Assembly: GCA_905205195.1 (NCBI GenBank)
Contig: CAJLCS010000089.1
Location: forward strand, 1-7,191
Source of the DNA: an uncultured Eubacteriales bacterium
GTDB taxonomy: Bacteria > Bacillota > Clostridia > Oscillospirales > Oscillospiraceae
Length of the DNA: 7,191 nucleotides
Reading direction: 5' to 3'
Under the pieces are notes generated by a model. The model was not told the origin of the DNA, did not search any database, and saw only the letters and a program-made list of their open reading frames with translations. Positions 1 through 6,360 of the stretch are shown piece after piece; the first letter of the stretch is position 1, and each line of letters begins with the position of its first letter. A program made the translations under genes and the position numbers.

Positions 1-77
1 ATCTCCGATGCCAGCCGGGCCGCCCATGCGGCGCCGTCGGAGAAGCCGTCCCGCGCCCGAATTTCGTCGCCGAGGGC
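1..77 (-). pseudogene. In-frame continuation of the GH2 barrel beyond the stop codon
   Basis: Read on the minus strand in the same frame as the gene above, the codons after the TAA give ALGDEIRARDGFSDG followed by AAWAARLASE. This matches the family stretch that normally follows NHPS: a hydrophobic strand, then (W/Y)S(I/L)GNEI, ERDGRSDG and WxRRLA. The glutamate of GDE (codon 375 counted through the stop, bases 65-63) aligns with the GH2 acid/base residue. The segment continues past the left edge of the window, so the rest of the barrel with the nucleophile cannot be seen. Either the gene is a recent pseudogene or the stop is a sequence error. No ribosome binding site suggests independent translation here. 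Confidence 0.7.
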
Positions 78-1187
78 TTAGGTTATGTCGGAGGGGTGAT
101 TCCGGTCCCGCAGCACCATGGCGGCGATGTCCCGGTCCCACCAGTCCCGGAAGAACAGGTGATAGTCGTGGGGCGTCTTGCAGACGTTCCACATATCAAA
201 GGCCTCGTCCAGCAGCAGCATACCCAGCCGGTCGCAGACCTCCATCAGTGCCAGAGAGGGGGGATTGTGGGCCACGCGCAAGGCGTTGAAGCCGGCCTGC
301 TGCAGCAGCCGGACCTTCCGCTCCTCGGCCGCCGGGAAGGAGGCCGCGCCCAGAATGCCATGGTCGTGGTGGATGCAGCCGCCCCGGAGCTTCATGGTCT
401 TGCCGTTGAGCCGGAAGCCGTGGACGGCGTCGGCGGAAACGGTGCGGATGCCGAAGGCGGTCTCCGCCGTGTCGGTGACGGCGCCGTCGGCGGTGACGGT
501 GGTCCCCAGCCGGTACAGGTGGGGATTTTCCGGGCACCACAGGGCCGGGTTTTCCACGGTCAGGGTGACGGTCAGCGGCGTTTTCTCACCGGCCCGGACC
601 GCCACGGTGTCGGTGACGGGGGCGGTGCCTTCGATTTCCGTGCGGACCTGGGCCTGCCCGGTCCGGTCCGAGGCGATCAGGTAGCGGATTTCCACCACGG
701 CCTGATGCGTGTCCGCCTGCACCGTCTTGACGAACACGTCCCACGGCTCCACCCGGACGTCGCCGCCGGTCCACAGGAACACGTCCCGGTACAGGCCCGC
801 GCCGGAATACCAGCGGGTGGAGGGCTGCATATCGTCGGTGACGATTTCCAGCTTGTTGCAGGCCCCGAACCGGACGGTGTCGGTCAGGTCTACCAGAAAC
901 GGCGTGTAGCCGTGGGGATGTTCGGCCAGCTGATTGCCGTTAAGGGTGACCTCGGCGTTGCAGTAGGCGCCGTCCACGTCCAGAATCAGATGCGCCGCCT
1001 TTTCGGGCCGCAGGTAGCGGACATAGCGGGCGCGGCCGCCCACAAAGAAGCCGTTGGCGGCGCCGCCGGGGGCCTTGGGGTCCCGGGGCCGGGAAACGGC
1101 GTAGTCATCGGGCAGGTCCAGCTTTTTCCAGTCCTTCTCGCCGTCGAGAAGCCGGTACCAGCCGTCGGAAATGCGTTGTTTCTGCAT
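78..1187 (-). CDS. Glycoside hydrolase family 2 enzyme, N-terminal part, cut by an in-frame stop
   Basis: GH2 enzymes (beta-galactosidases, beta-mannosidases, beta-glucuronidases) hydrolyse beta-linked sugars with two glutamates in a TIM barrel. The 369 residues before the stop show the GH2 order: a jelly-roll sugar-binding domain (about 10-160, with RYVRYL and RWYSGAGLYRDV), an Ig-like domain (about 165-265, with NPALWCPENPHLYRL), then the barrel start (RGGCIHHDHG, LRVAHNPPS, DEAFDMW, VLRDRNHPS). Complete relatives usually run well over 700 residues, so this is under half an enzyme. The ATG at 1187 is preferred over an in-frame ATG at 1229: GGGAGG lies 7 nt upstream of it, and the 1229 codon sits inside the likely promoter. 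There is no signal peptide, so the product is probably cytoplasmic. TAA at 80-78 ends the frame just before the acid/base motif, and homology resumes in the same frame. Substrate cannot be assigned; the divergent alpha-mannosidase hints at mannosyl or N-glycan oligosaccharides. Confidence 0.87.
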   Translation of the reverse strand: MQKQRISDGWYRLLDGEKDWKKLDLPDDYAVSRPRDPKAPGGAANGFFVGGRARYVRYLRPEKAAHLILDVDGAYCNAEVTLNGNQLAEHPHGYTPFLVDLTDTVRFGACNKLEIVTDDMQPSTRWYSGAGLYRDVFLWTGGDVRVEPWDVFVKTVQADTHQAVVEIRYLIASDRTGQAQVRTEIEGTAPVTDTVAVRAGEKTPLTVTLTVENPALWCPENPHLYRLGTTVTADGAVTDTAETAFGIRTVSADAVHGFRLNGKTMKLRGGCIHHDHGILGAASFPAAEERKVRLLQQAGFNALRVAHNPPSLALMEVCDRLGMLLLDEAFDMWNVCKTPHDYHLFFRDWWDRDIAAMVLRDRNHPSDIT

Positions 1188-1193
1188 GATGTT

Positions 1194-1200
1194 ACCTCCC
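1194..1200 (-). promoter_or_regulatory. Ribosome binding site of the GH2 gene
   Basis: On the minus strand GGGAGGT precedes the ATG at 1187 by about 7 nt. This near-ideal Shine-Dalgarno sequence fixes the start and argues against the longer frame that begins at 1229. Confidence 0.8.
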
Positions 1201-1219
1201 AGTAAATCAGGATACCCAT

Positions 1220-1248
1220 AGCATGACATAAATCCGCCGGATTGTCAA
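1220..1248 (-). promoter_or_regulatory. Candidate promoter of the GH2 gene
   Basis: The minus strand carries a perfect -35 TTGACA (1248-1243). After a 17-nt spacer comes a weak -10, CATGCT (1225-1220). Transcription would begin near 1213 and leave a leader of about 25 nt with the GGGAGG site. The spacer contains the inverted repeat AATCC-GCC-GGATT (1231-1243), placed where a repressor could block RNA polymerase. The -35 match is direct; function is inferred, and the poor -10 suggests a weak or activator-dependent promoter. Confidence 0.45.
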
Positions 1249-1284
1249 TGAACAAAATTCACGAATCATATGCACAAAATGAAA

Positions 1285-1311
1285 CTGCCGTCAACCGGTG
1301 CCTTTCGGCAG
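1285..1311. promoter_or_regulatory. Inverted repeat between the two divergent promoters, possible operator
   Basis: CTGCCG (1285-1290) and CGGCAG (1306-1311) are perfect inverted arms separated by 15 nt; the similarity extends outward as AAA and A-rich flanks with one bulged base. The centre contains the palindrome ACCGGT. The site lies between the GH2 promoter and the GH38 promoter, where a shared sugar-responsive regulator could bind. No regulator gene is visible in the window, so this is only a structural candidate. Confidence 0.25.
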
Positions 1312-1344
1312 ATTTCCCAAGAAACCGCAGAAAAATAAAAAGTT

Positions 1345-1390
1345 TTGACATTGACAAACGCCCTGCCGTTCCCTATAATGAAGCTATAAT
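1345..1390 (+). promoter_or_regulatory. Strong vegetative promoter of the GH38 alpha-mannosidase
   Basis: TTGACA (1351-1356), a 17-nt spacer and TATAAT (1374-1379) match the sigma-A/sigma-70 consensus at all twelve positions with the ideal spacing. Both hexamers occur twice: an extra TTGACA directly abuts upstream (1345-1350) and an extra TATAAT lies downstream (1385-1390). An A-rich stretch (1331-1341) just upstream resembles an UP element. Transcription should start near 1386, leaving a leader of about 60 nt before the ATG at 1445. So strong a core promoter on a catabolic gene would normally need a repressor to be shut off. Confidence 0.85.
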
Positions 1391-1393
1391 CTG

Positions 1394-1421
1394 GGCCGGT
1401 ATGGCGCGCTGCGCCCCGGCC
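1394..1421 (+). other. GC-rich hairpin in the GH38 mRNA leader
   Basis: GGCCGG (1394-1399), a TAT bulge, GGCGC (1403-1407), the loop GCT, GCGCC (1411-1415) and CCGGCC (1416-1421) form an 11-bp stem of G-C pairs only, with one 3-nt bulge. It begins within about 10 nt of the predicted transcription start and ends a few bases before the ribosome binding site. No T-run follows, so it is not an intrinsic terminator. It may protect the 5' end of the mRNA, influence ribosome access, or at the DNA level serve as an operator. Confidence 0.5.
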
Positions 1422-1426
1422 TGCGG

Positions 1427-1434
1427 AAAGGAAG
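1427..1434 (+). promoter_or_regulatory. Ribosome binding site of the GH38 gene
   Basis: AAAGGAAG lies about 10 nt before the ATG at 1445. It is purine-rich but weaker than the GGAGG sites of the other genes here. It supports 1445 as the start rather than the in-frame ATG at 1463. Confidence 0.65.
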
Positions 1435-1444
1435 AACAACCAAT

Positions 1445-4400
1445 ATGGCAAAAGATTTTACCATGCTCCGGCTGAACCAGATGGTCAATCTGCTCAAGCG
1501 GAACATCTGCCGGGAGACGCTGCCGCTGACCGGCTGGCGCTATGCCGACTGCGGCTATAAGACCGACAATACCATCCCCGACAAAAACGGTCCCGCCTTC
1601 CGCGACTTTGTGGACGGCGCCCAGTGGGGTGCGGAAAACGACAAGCACAGCTGGTTCTGCCGTCACATCACCGTGCCGGAAAGCTGGCGGGGCGGCGACG
1701 TCCGGTTCTCCCTGCGGACCGGCAAGGAAGGCCAGTGGGACGCGGGCAACCCCCAGTTCATCGCCTATGTGGACGGCGTGCTGACCCAGGGCATGGATGT
1801 GAACCACACCGAGCTGCGCCTGGAGGGCAAGGACGAGCTGGAGCTGGACCTGTATGCCTATTCCGGCATGAATCCGGACCCGACGCCCTCGCTGTTTCTG
1901 CCAGAGCTGCAGCTGATCAACCCGGACTGCGAGAAGCTGTACTATGACCTGCGGGTGCCCGTGGAGATTCTGGAGTTCTCCGATCCCAAGTCCAAGGCCT
2001 ATGCCGACGTGCTGCGGATCCTCAACGAGGCCGTCAACCGGATGGACAATCTGGTGCCCGGCAGCGAGGATTTCCATGCCGGTGTCCGGGCGGCGACGGA
2101 CTACCTGAAGGAAGCCCTCTACGACCGCTACTGCACCGAGCAGCCCGAAACCGTCATCTGCATCGGCCACACCCACATCGACGTGGCCTGGCTGTGGACG
2201 CTGGAGCAGACCAAGGAAAAGACCCAGCGGTCCTTCTCCACGGTGCTCAACCTGATGAAGCAGTACCCGGAGTACAAGTTCATGTCCTCTCAGGCCCAGC
2301 TGTACGACTACCTGAAGAAGGAAAGCCCCGAGACCTACGAGGAGGTCAAGAAAATGGTGGCCGCCGGCCGGTGGGAAGTGGAAGGCGCCATGTGGCTGGA
2401 GGCCGACTGCAACCTGACCTCCGGCGAAAGCCTGGTGCGGCAGGTGCTGTTCGGCAAGCGCTTCTTCAAGAAGGAGTTTGACGTGGACAGCAAGGTGCTG
2501 TGGCTGCCGGACGTGTTCGGCTACTCCGCCGCCCTGCCCCAGATTCTGCAGAAGAGCGGCGTGACCCGGTTCGTCACCTCCAAGATCAGCTGGAACGAGT
2601 CCAACCAGATGCCCTACGATATGTTCAAGTGGCGCGGCATCGACGGCACCGAGATTTTCAGCTACTTCCTCACCGCTCAGGACAAGGTGCGGGGGCAGGA
2701 GCCGGTGATTTACACCACCTACGTTTCCTCCAATACCCCGGCCAAGATTGCCGGTACCTGGGATCGGTTCCAGCAGAAGGAACTGACCGATCAGGTCATC
2801 AATACCTTCGGCTTCGGCGACGGCGGCGGCGGCCCCACGGCGGAAATGCTGGAAATGCGCCGCCGGATGGACAAGGGCTTCGGCGAATGCCCCAACGCCC
2901 GCATCGGCACGGCTACGGAGTTCCTGGACCATGTGGCGGCTATGGCGGAGCATGACCCCAAGCTGCCTGTGTGGGACGGCGAGCTGTATCTGGAGCTGCA
3001 CCGGGGTACTTATACCTCCAACGCCGCCAATAAACGCAACAACCGCAAGAGCGAGTTTGCCTATCAGGACGCGGAGAGCTTCTCCGTGCTGGGCCATGAG
3101 CTTCTGGGCATGGCCTATCCCCAGGAGGACCTGAACAAGGGCTGGGAGCGGATTCTGCTGTACCAGTTCCACGACATCATCCCCGGCTCCTCCATCAAGG
3201 AGGTCTACGAGGACTGCGACCGGGTGTATCCCCAGATTCTGGACTTCGCCAACGGCATTTCCGCAGAGGTCTTCAAGCAGATTGCGGCCCACATCGCCAC
3301 CAAGGGCGGCGTGCTGGTGTTCAACCCCAACTCCTTCTGCGCCAACGGCACCGTGCAGGTGGGCGGCGAGAGCCGGTATGTGGAGAACATCCCCGCCCAC
3401 GGCTACGCGGTGGTGACACCCAAGACCCCCGACGGCTCCATCCGGTTCGCCGACGGCGTGCTGGAGAACGAGTTCCTGCGGGTGACCTTCGACGAGCATT
3501 ATAATCTGGCTTCCGTCTACGACAAGAAGGCGGGCCGGGAGGTCATCGACGCCTCCAAAGGCCCCGGCAACCAGATCGAGGTCTATGAGGACTTCCCCTG
3601 CGACTGGGACGCCTGGGAAATTTCCCGGTACTACCGGGAGAGCCGCTACACCATGGACGACGTGCAGTCCGTGGAGCAGATCCGGGACGGCGCCCGGTTC
3701 GGCGTGAAGATTACCCGCCGGTTCCTGTCCTCCACCTTCTGCCAGACCGTCTGGATGTACGAGGACAGCGGCAAGCTGGATTTCGAGACCACCGTGGACT
3801 GGAAGCAGGAGCATCAGCTGGTGAAGGCCGCCTTCCCCGTGACCATCAACAGCAGCAAGGCCACCTACGAGGTCCAGTTCGGCACACTGGAGCGGCCTAC
3901 CCACACCAATACCAGCTGGGATGCGGCCAAGTTTGAGGTCTGCGCCCACAAGTACTGCGATCTGTCCGAGTACGGCTACGGCGTGGCCATGCTCAACGAC
4001 TGCAAGTACGGTCACGACATCCACGACGGCGTGATGCGGCTGACGCTCCTCAAGTGCGCCACCTATCCCAACGTGGACGCCGACCGCCGCGTGCATCACT
4101 TCACCTATTCCATCGTGCCCCACACCGGCGACTACCGGGAGGCGGGCATTGTGGAGATGGCCTACGAGCTGAATAACCCCATGACCGCCATGGAGGTTCC
4201 GGCCCAGACCGGTACATTGCCGGAGACCTACTCCTACGCCGCCGTGTCCGCGCCCAACGTGATTCTGGAGACGGTGAAGAAGGCCGAGGACAGCGACGCC
4301 ACCATCCTGCGGATGTACGAGGCGTGGAACAAGCGCACCGACGTCAAGGTGACGCTGGGCTTCACGCCCAAGCGGGTGACGCTGGTGGACCTGATGGAAA

Positions 4401-4489
4401 ACGAGCTGTCCGCCGTGGCGGTGGACGGCAGCAGCTTCACCCTGCCCGTCAAGCCCTTTGAAATCGTCACCGTCAAGGTGGAAAAGTAA
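1445..4489 (+). CDS. Cytosolic GH38 alpha-mannosidase (MAN2C1-like)
   Basis: The enzyme removes alpha-linked mannose from oligosaccharides by a retaining, metal-dependent mechanism. At 1014 residues it is close to the length of the cytosolic MAN2C1/Ams1 branch. An N-terminal beta domain (about 1-230) precedes the GH38 catalytic core, which opens with CIGHTHIDVAWLW (239-251); H244 and D246 fit the zinc ligands. WLPDVFGYSA carries the nucleophile D356, a metal ligand in the family. A helical mid-domain (about 510-600) contains ELYLELHRGTYTS, and QFHDIIPGSS supplies the last zinc ligand, H576. The remaining 400 residues are the C-terminal beta-sandwich domains. All key residues are intact. There is no signal peptide or membrane segment, so it probably acts in the cytoplasm on imported glycans. 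It is transcribed alone from its own promoter, divergently from the GH2 gene, and ends at a terminator. The family is near certain; linkage preference is not readable. Confidence 0.96.
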   Translation: MAKDFTMLRLNQMVNLLKRNICRETLPLTGWRYADCGYKTDNTIPDKNGPAFRDFVDGAQWGAENDKHSWFCRHITVPESWRGGDVRFSLRTGKEGQWDAGNPQFIAYVDGVLTQGMDVNHTELRLEGKDELELDLYAYSGMNPDPTPSLFLPELQLINPDCEKLYYDLRVPVEILEFSDPKSKAYADVLRILNEAVNRMDNLVPGSEDFHAGVRAATDYLKEALYDRYCTEQPETVICIGHTHIDVAWLWTLEQTKEKTQRSFSTVLNLMKQYPEYKFMSSQAQLYDYLKKESPETYEEVKKMVAAGRWEVEGAMWLEADCNLTSGESLVRQVLFGKRFFKKEFDVDSKVLWLPDVFGYSAALPQILQKSGVTRFVTSKISWNESNQMPYDMFKWRGIDGTEIFSYFLTAQDKVRGQEPVIYTTYVSSNTPAKIAGTWDRFQQKELTDQVINTFGFGDGGGGPTAEMLEMRRRMDKGFGECPNARIGTATEFLDHVAAMAEHDPKLPVWDGELYLELHRGTYTSNAANKRNNRKSEFAYQDAESFSVLGHELLGMAYPQEDLNKGWERILLYQFHDIIPGSSIKEVYEDCDRVYPQILDFANGISAEVFKQIAAHIATKGGVLVFNPNSFCANGTVQVGGESRYVENIPAHGYAVVTPKTPDGSIRFADGVLENEFLRVTFDEHYNLASVYDKKAGREVIDASKGPGNQIEVYEDFPCDWDAWEISRYYRESRYTMDDVQSVEQIRDGARFGVKITRRFLSSTFCQTVWMYEDSGKLDFETTVDWKQEHQLVKAAFPVTINSSKATYEVQFGTLERPTHTNTSWDAAKFEVCAHKYCDLSEYGYGVAMLNDCKYGHDIHDGVMRLTLLKCATYPNVDADRRVHHFTYSIVPHTGDYREAGIVEMAYELNNPMTAMEVPAQTGTLPETYSYAAVSAPNVILETVKKAEDSDATILRMYEAWNKRTDVKVTLGFTPKRVTLVDLMENELSAVAVDGSSFTLPVKPFEIVTVKVEK

Positions 4490-4540
4490 GGAAGGCAAAG
4501 CGGCGCATGGCCGCAGATGCTTCCGTGATGGCTCCGATTT

Positions 4541-4571
4541 CCCGTGCGGCGGATTGGTTCCGCCGCACGGG
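4541..4571. repeat. 13-bp perfect palindrome without a T-run
   Basis: The arms CCCGTGCGGCGGA (4541-4553) and TCCGCCGCACGGG (4559-4571) are perfectly complementary around the 5-nt loop TTGGT. Weak pairing extends the stem outward (TTT against AGA, including one T-G pair). Neither strand has a T-run next to it, so it does not look like a classical intrinsic terminator. It lies about 50 nt beyond the mannosidase stop codon and could stabilise the 3' end of that mRNA, assist termination, or be a dispersed palindromic repeat. No second copy occurs in this window. Confidence 0.6.
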
Positions 4572-4595
4572 AGAATCAGACCGAACCAAACAGAA

Positions 4596-4660
4596 AAACA
4601 CCCGGAGAATTTCGGCTGCCGTATTCTGAAACGGCGAGCCGGAGACACCTCCGGGTGTTT
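4596..4660. terminator. Bidirectional intrinsic terminator between convergent genes
   Basis: AAACACCCGGAG (4596-4607) pairs perfectly with CTCCGGGTGTTT (4649-4660). The plus strand leaves the stem into TTTGATTTT. The minus strand leaves it into TGTTTTTCTG. Both directions therefore have a T-rich exit, fitting termination of the mannosidase mRNA from the left and of the dnaK-dnaJ-deaminase mRNA from the right. The 41-nt interior is unusually long and holds a second stem, CGGCTGCCGT against ACGGCGAGCCG with one bulged G, so the RNA would form an extended, interrupted rod. Confidence 0.75.
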
Positions 4661-4671
4661 GATTTTCCGGT

Positions 4672-5187
4672 TTATTCCTGGACGGAATCGGCGGTATGCC
4701 GCTCTTCCTCCGGGATGAAGCTGAGGGTAATGGATTTGGTTTTGGGCCGCAGCTGGGTGTAGTGGACACCGGCGGAATTCATCATCCGCTTGGAGGCCAG
4801 CGTCGCCATGGAACCGGCGTACTTGTCGGACAGGTAAATGACTTCTTTCACGCCGCTCTGAATGATGGCCTTGGCGCACTCGTTGCAGGGAAACAGCGCC
4901 ACATACAGGCGGCTACCCCGCAGGTCCCGGCCGTTGGCGTTGAGGATGGCGTTCAGCTCCGCGTGTACCACATAGGGGTACTTGGTTTCGCTGCCCTCTC
5001 TGGCCCAGGAGTACTCGTCGTCGGAGCAGCCCTTGGGCATTCCGTTGTAGCCGGTGGAAATGATGATGTTATCCGGGGAGACGATGCAGGCACCCACCTG
5101 CGTATTGGGATCCTTGCTGCGGCGGGCCGCCAGCATGGCAATGCCCATGAAATACTCGTCCCAGCTGATGTAATCCGTGCGCTTCAT
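4672..5187 (-). CDS. Deoxycytidylate (dCMP) deaminase
   Basis: The enzyme deaminates dCMP to dUMP, the substrate of thymidylate synthase, and so helps set the dCTP/dTTP balance in the cytoplasm. The 171-residue protein has the full cytidine-deaminase fold signature: HAELNAI with zinc ligand H75 and proton-shuttling E77, and PCNECAK with zinc ligands C101 and C104. RRSKDPNTQVGACIV (22-36), GYNGMPKGCSDD (46-57) and YVALFPCNECAK (95-106) closely match eukaryotic DCTD, which separates it from tRNA adenosine and guanine deaminases. A short polar C-terminal tail (about 150-171) is less conserved. The ATG at 5187 has GGAGGT (5197-5192) just upstream. It starts 12 nt after the dnaJ stop, so it is probably co-transcribed with dnaK-dnaJ, and it ends at the shared terminator. 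ComEB-type proteins are the Firmicutes relatives; I leave the symbol blank. Confidence 0.95.
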   Translation of the reverse strand: MKRTDYISWDEYFMGIAMLAARRSKDPNTQVGACIVSPDNIIISTGYNGMPKGCSDDEYSWAREGSETKYPYVVHAELNAILNANGRDLRGSRLYVALFPCNECAKAIIQSGVKEVIYLSDKYAGSMATLASKRMMNSAGVHYTQLRPKTKSITLSFIPEEERHTADSVQE

Positions 5188-5191
5188 GGCG

Positions 5192-5197
5192 TACCTC
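5192..5197 (-). promoter_or_regulatory. Ribosome binding site of the dCMP deaminase gene
   Basis: GGAGGT on the minus strand lies entirely within the 12-nt gap between the dnaJ stop codon and the deaminase ATG. Its strength and position fix the start at 5187 and indicate translation from the shared mRNA. Confidence 0.8.
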
Positions 5198-5199
5198 CG

Positions 5200-6354
5200 T
5201 CAGTCAAAGAACCGTTTCAGGGTTTCGGCGAATTTTTTCCGCTTGGGGCTGGTTTCCGCCGAAGAATCCAGCTGCCGCAGCAGCTCCTTCTGCTCCTTGG
5301 TCAGCCGGGTGGGGGTTTCCACAATGACGGTGAACTTCTGATCGCCCCGGCGGCGGGTGCTCAGGGACACAATGCCCTTGCCGGACAGGGTGAACACCGT
5401 ACCGGTCTGGGTGCCCTCGGGGATGGTGAAGGAAACCTTGCCGTCCAAGGTGGGCACCTGAATTTCCGCGCCCAGCGCAGCCTGCGTAAAGGAAATGGGC
5501 ACTTCACAGTAGACGGTGGTGCCGTCACGCTGGAAAATGGGATGCTTCTTGATGGAGATTTCCACCAGCAGGTCGCCGTTGGGGCCGCCGTTGAAGCCAA
5601 CGCAGCCCTCGCCCCGGACCCGGACGCTCTGTCCGTCGTCCACACCGGCGGGAACCTTGACCTTGATCTTCTGGGTCCGGCGCACCTTGCCCTTGCCCCG
5701 GCAGGTGGCGCAGGGGGCCTTGATGATCTTGCCCCGGCCGCCGCACTTGGGACACACGGAGGAGGACTGCATGGTCATGCCCATGAAGTTCTGGGTGGTC
5801 CGGACCTGACCGCTGCCCCGGCAGGTGGGGCAGGTTTCCACGGCGCCGTCGGCGGAGCCGCTGCCGTGGCAGGTGGGGCAGTCCTCGATCCGCTGGACGC
5901 TGACTTCCTTTTCGCAGCCGAAGGCCGCTTCCTCGAAGGTCAGATCCAGCGACGCGCCGATGTTCTCGCCCCGCATGGGGGCGTTGGCGCTTCTCCGGCT
6001 GCCGCCTGCGCCGCCGCCGAAGAAGGAGCCGAAAATGTCGCCCAGATCGTCGAAGCCGCCGAACCCGCCGAAGCCTGCGCCGCCGCCGAAGCCGGAACCG
6101 CCTGCGTTGGGGTTGAAGTTAGGATCCACGCCGGCAAAGCCGTACTGGTCATAGCGGGCACGCTTGTCACTGTCGGACAGAACCTCATAGGCCTCGCCGA
6201 TCTCCTTGAATTTTTCCTCCGCAGCCTTGTCGCCGGGGTTGCGGTCCGGATGGTATTTTAAGGCCAGCTTCCGATAGGCCTTTTTGATTTCATCGGTGCC
6301 GGCAGTTTTGTCAACGCCCAGCACCTCATAATAGTCTCGTTTTTGATCTGCCAT
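5200..6354 (-). CDS. dnaJ: Chaperone protein DnaJ (Hsp40)
   Basis: DnaJ delivers unfolded proteins to DnaK and stimulates its ATPase in the cytoplasm. The 384-residue protein is a complete type I Hsp40. The J-domain (about 6-70) carries HPD at 35-37, the loop that triggers DnaK. A Gly/Phe-rich linker (about 72-120) follows, encoded by GC-rich, repetitive codons. The zinc-finger domain has all four CxxCxGxG units: CPTCHGSG, CPTCRGSG, CPKCGGRG and CATCRGKG. The beta-rich C-terminal substrate-binding domains end with RRRGDQKFTVIVETP and a charged tail. Length is close to E. coli DnaJ (376). The ATG at 6354 has AGAGGTGA upstream. The gene lies 79 nt after dnaK in the classical order and 12 nt before the dCMP deaminase. 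No heat-shock operator is visible here; any CIRCE/HrcA control would lie upstream of dnaK outside the window. Confidence 0.98.
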   Translation of the reverse strand: MADQKRDYYEVLGVDKTAGTDEIKKAYRKLALKYHPDRNPGDKAAEEKFKEIGEAYEVLSDSDKRARYDQYGFAGVDPNFNPNAGGSGFGGGAGFGGFGGFDDLGDIFGSFFGGGAGGSRRSANAPMRGENIGASLDLTFEEAAFGCEKEVSVQRIEDCPTCHGSGSADGAVETCPTCRGSGQVRTTQNFMGMTMQSSSVCPKCGGRGKIIKAPCATCRGKGKVRRTQKIKVKVPAGVDDGQSVRVRGEGCVGFNGGPNGDLLVEISIKKHPIFQRDGTTVYCEVPISFTQAALGAEIQVPTLDGKVSFTIPEGTQTGTVFTLSGKGIVSLSTRRRGDQKFTVIVETPTRLTKEQKELLRQLDSSAETSPKRKKFAETLKRFFD

Positions 6355-6360
6355 ATCTTC

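Noticed and set aside
96..1205. A 369-codon plus-strand open frame opposite the GH2 gene
   Set aside because: It is the antisense shadow of the GH2 codons and lacks any recognisable motif.
1188..1229. Extra 14 N-terminal residues for the GH2 protein using the ATG at 1229
   Set aside because: That start overlaps the likely -10 region and has no good ribosome binding site, whereas GGGAGG precedes the ATG at 1187.
1281..1296. Possible catabolite-responsive (CcpA cre) site upstream of the mannosidase
   Set aside because: Only the outer TGA/TCA bases agree; the central CG and flanks required by the cre consensus do not fit.
1373..4879. A 1168-codon open frame on the minus strand, antisense to the alpha-mannosidase
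   Set aside because: It mirrors the GH38 codons, a common effect of high-GC third positions. Its protein is rich in His, Gly, Val and Leu with no recognisable domain, and it crosses the terminator and the deaminase gene.
6001..6115. Repetitive GCC/GAA-rich tract that resembles a tandem repeat
   Set aside because: It encodes the Gly/Phe-rich linker of DnaJ; the repetition follows from the codons of this region.
4696..6261. A 521-codon plus-strand open frame opposite the deaminase and dnaJ
   Set aside because: It is antisense to two unmistakable genes; the composition is low-complexity Ala/Gly and there is no ribosome binding site or family motif.
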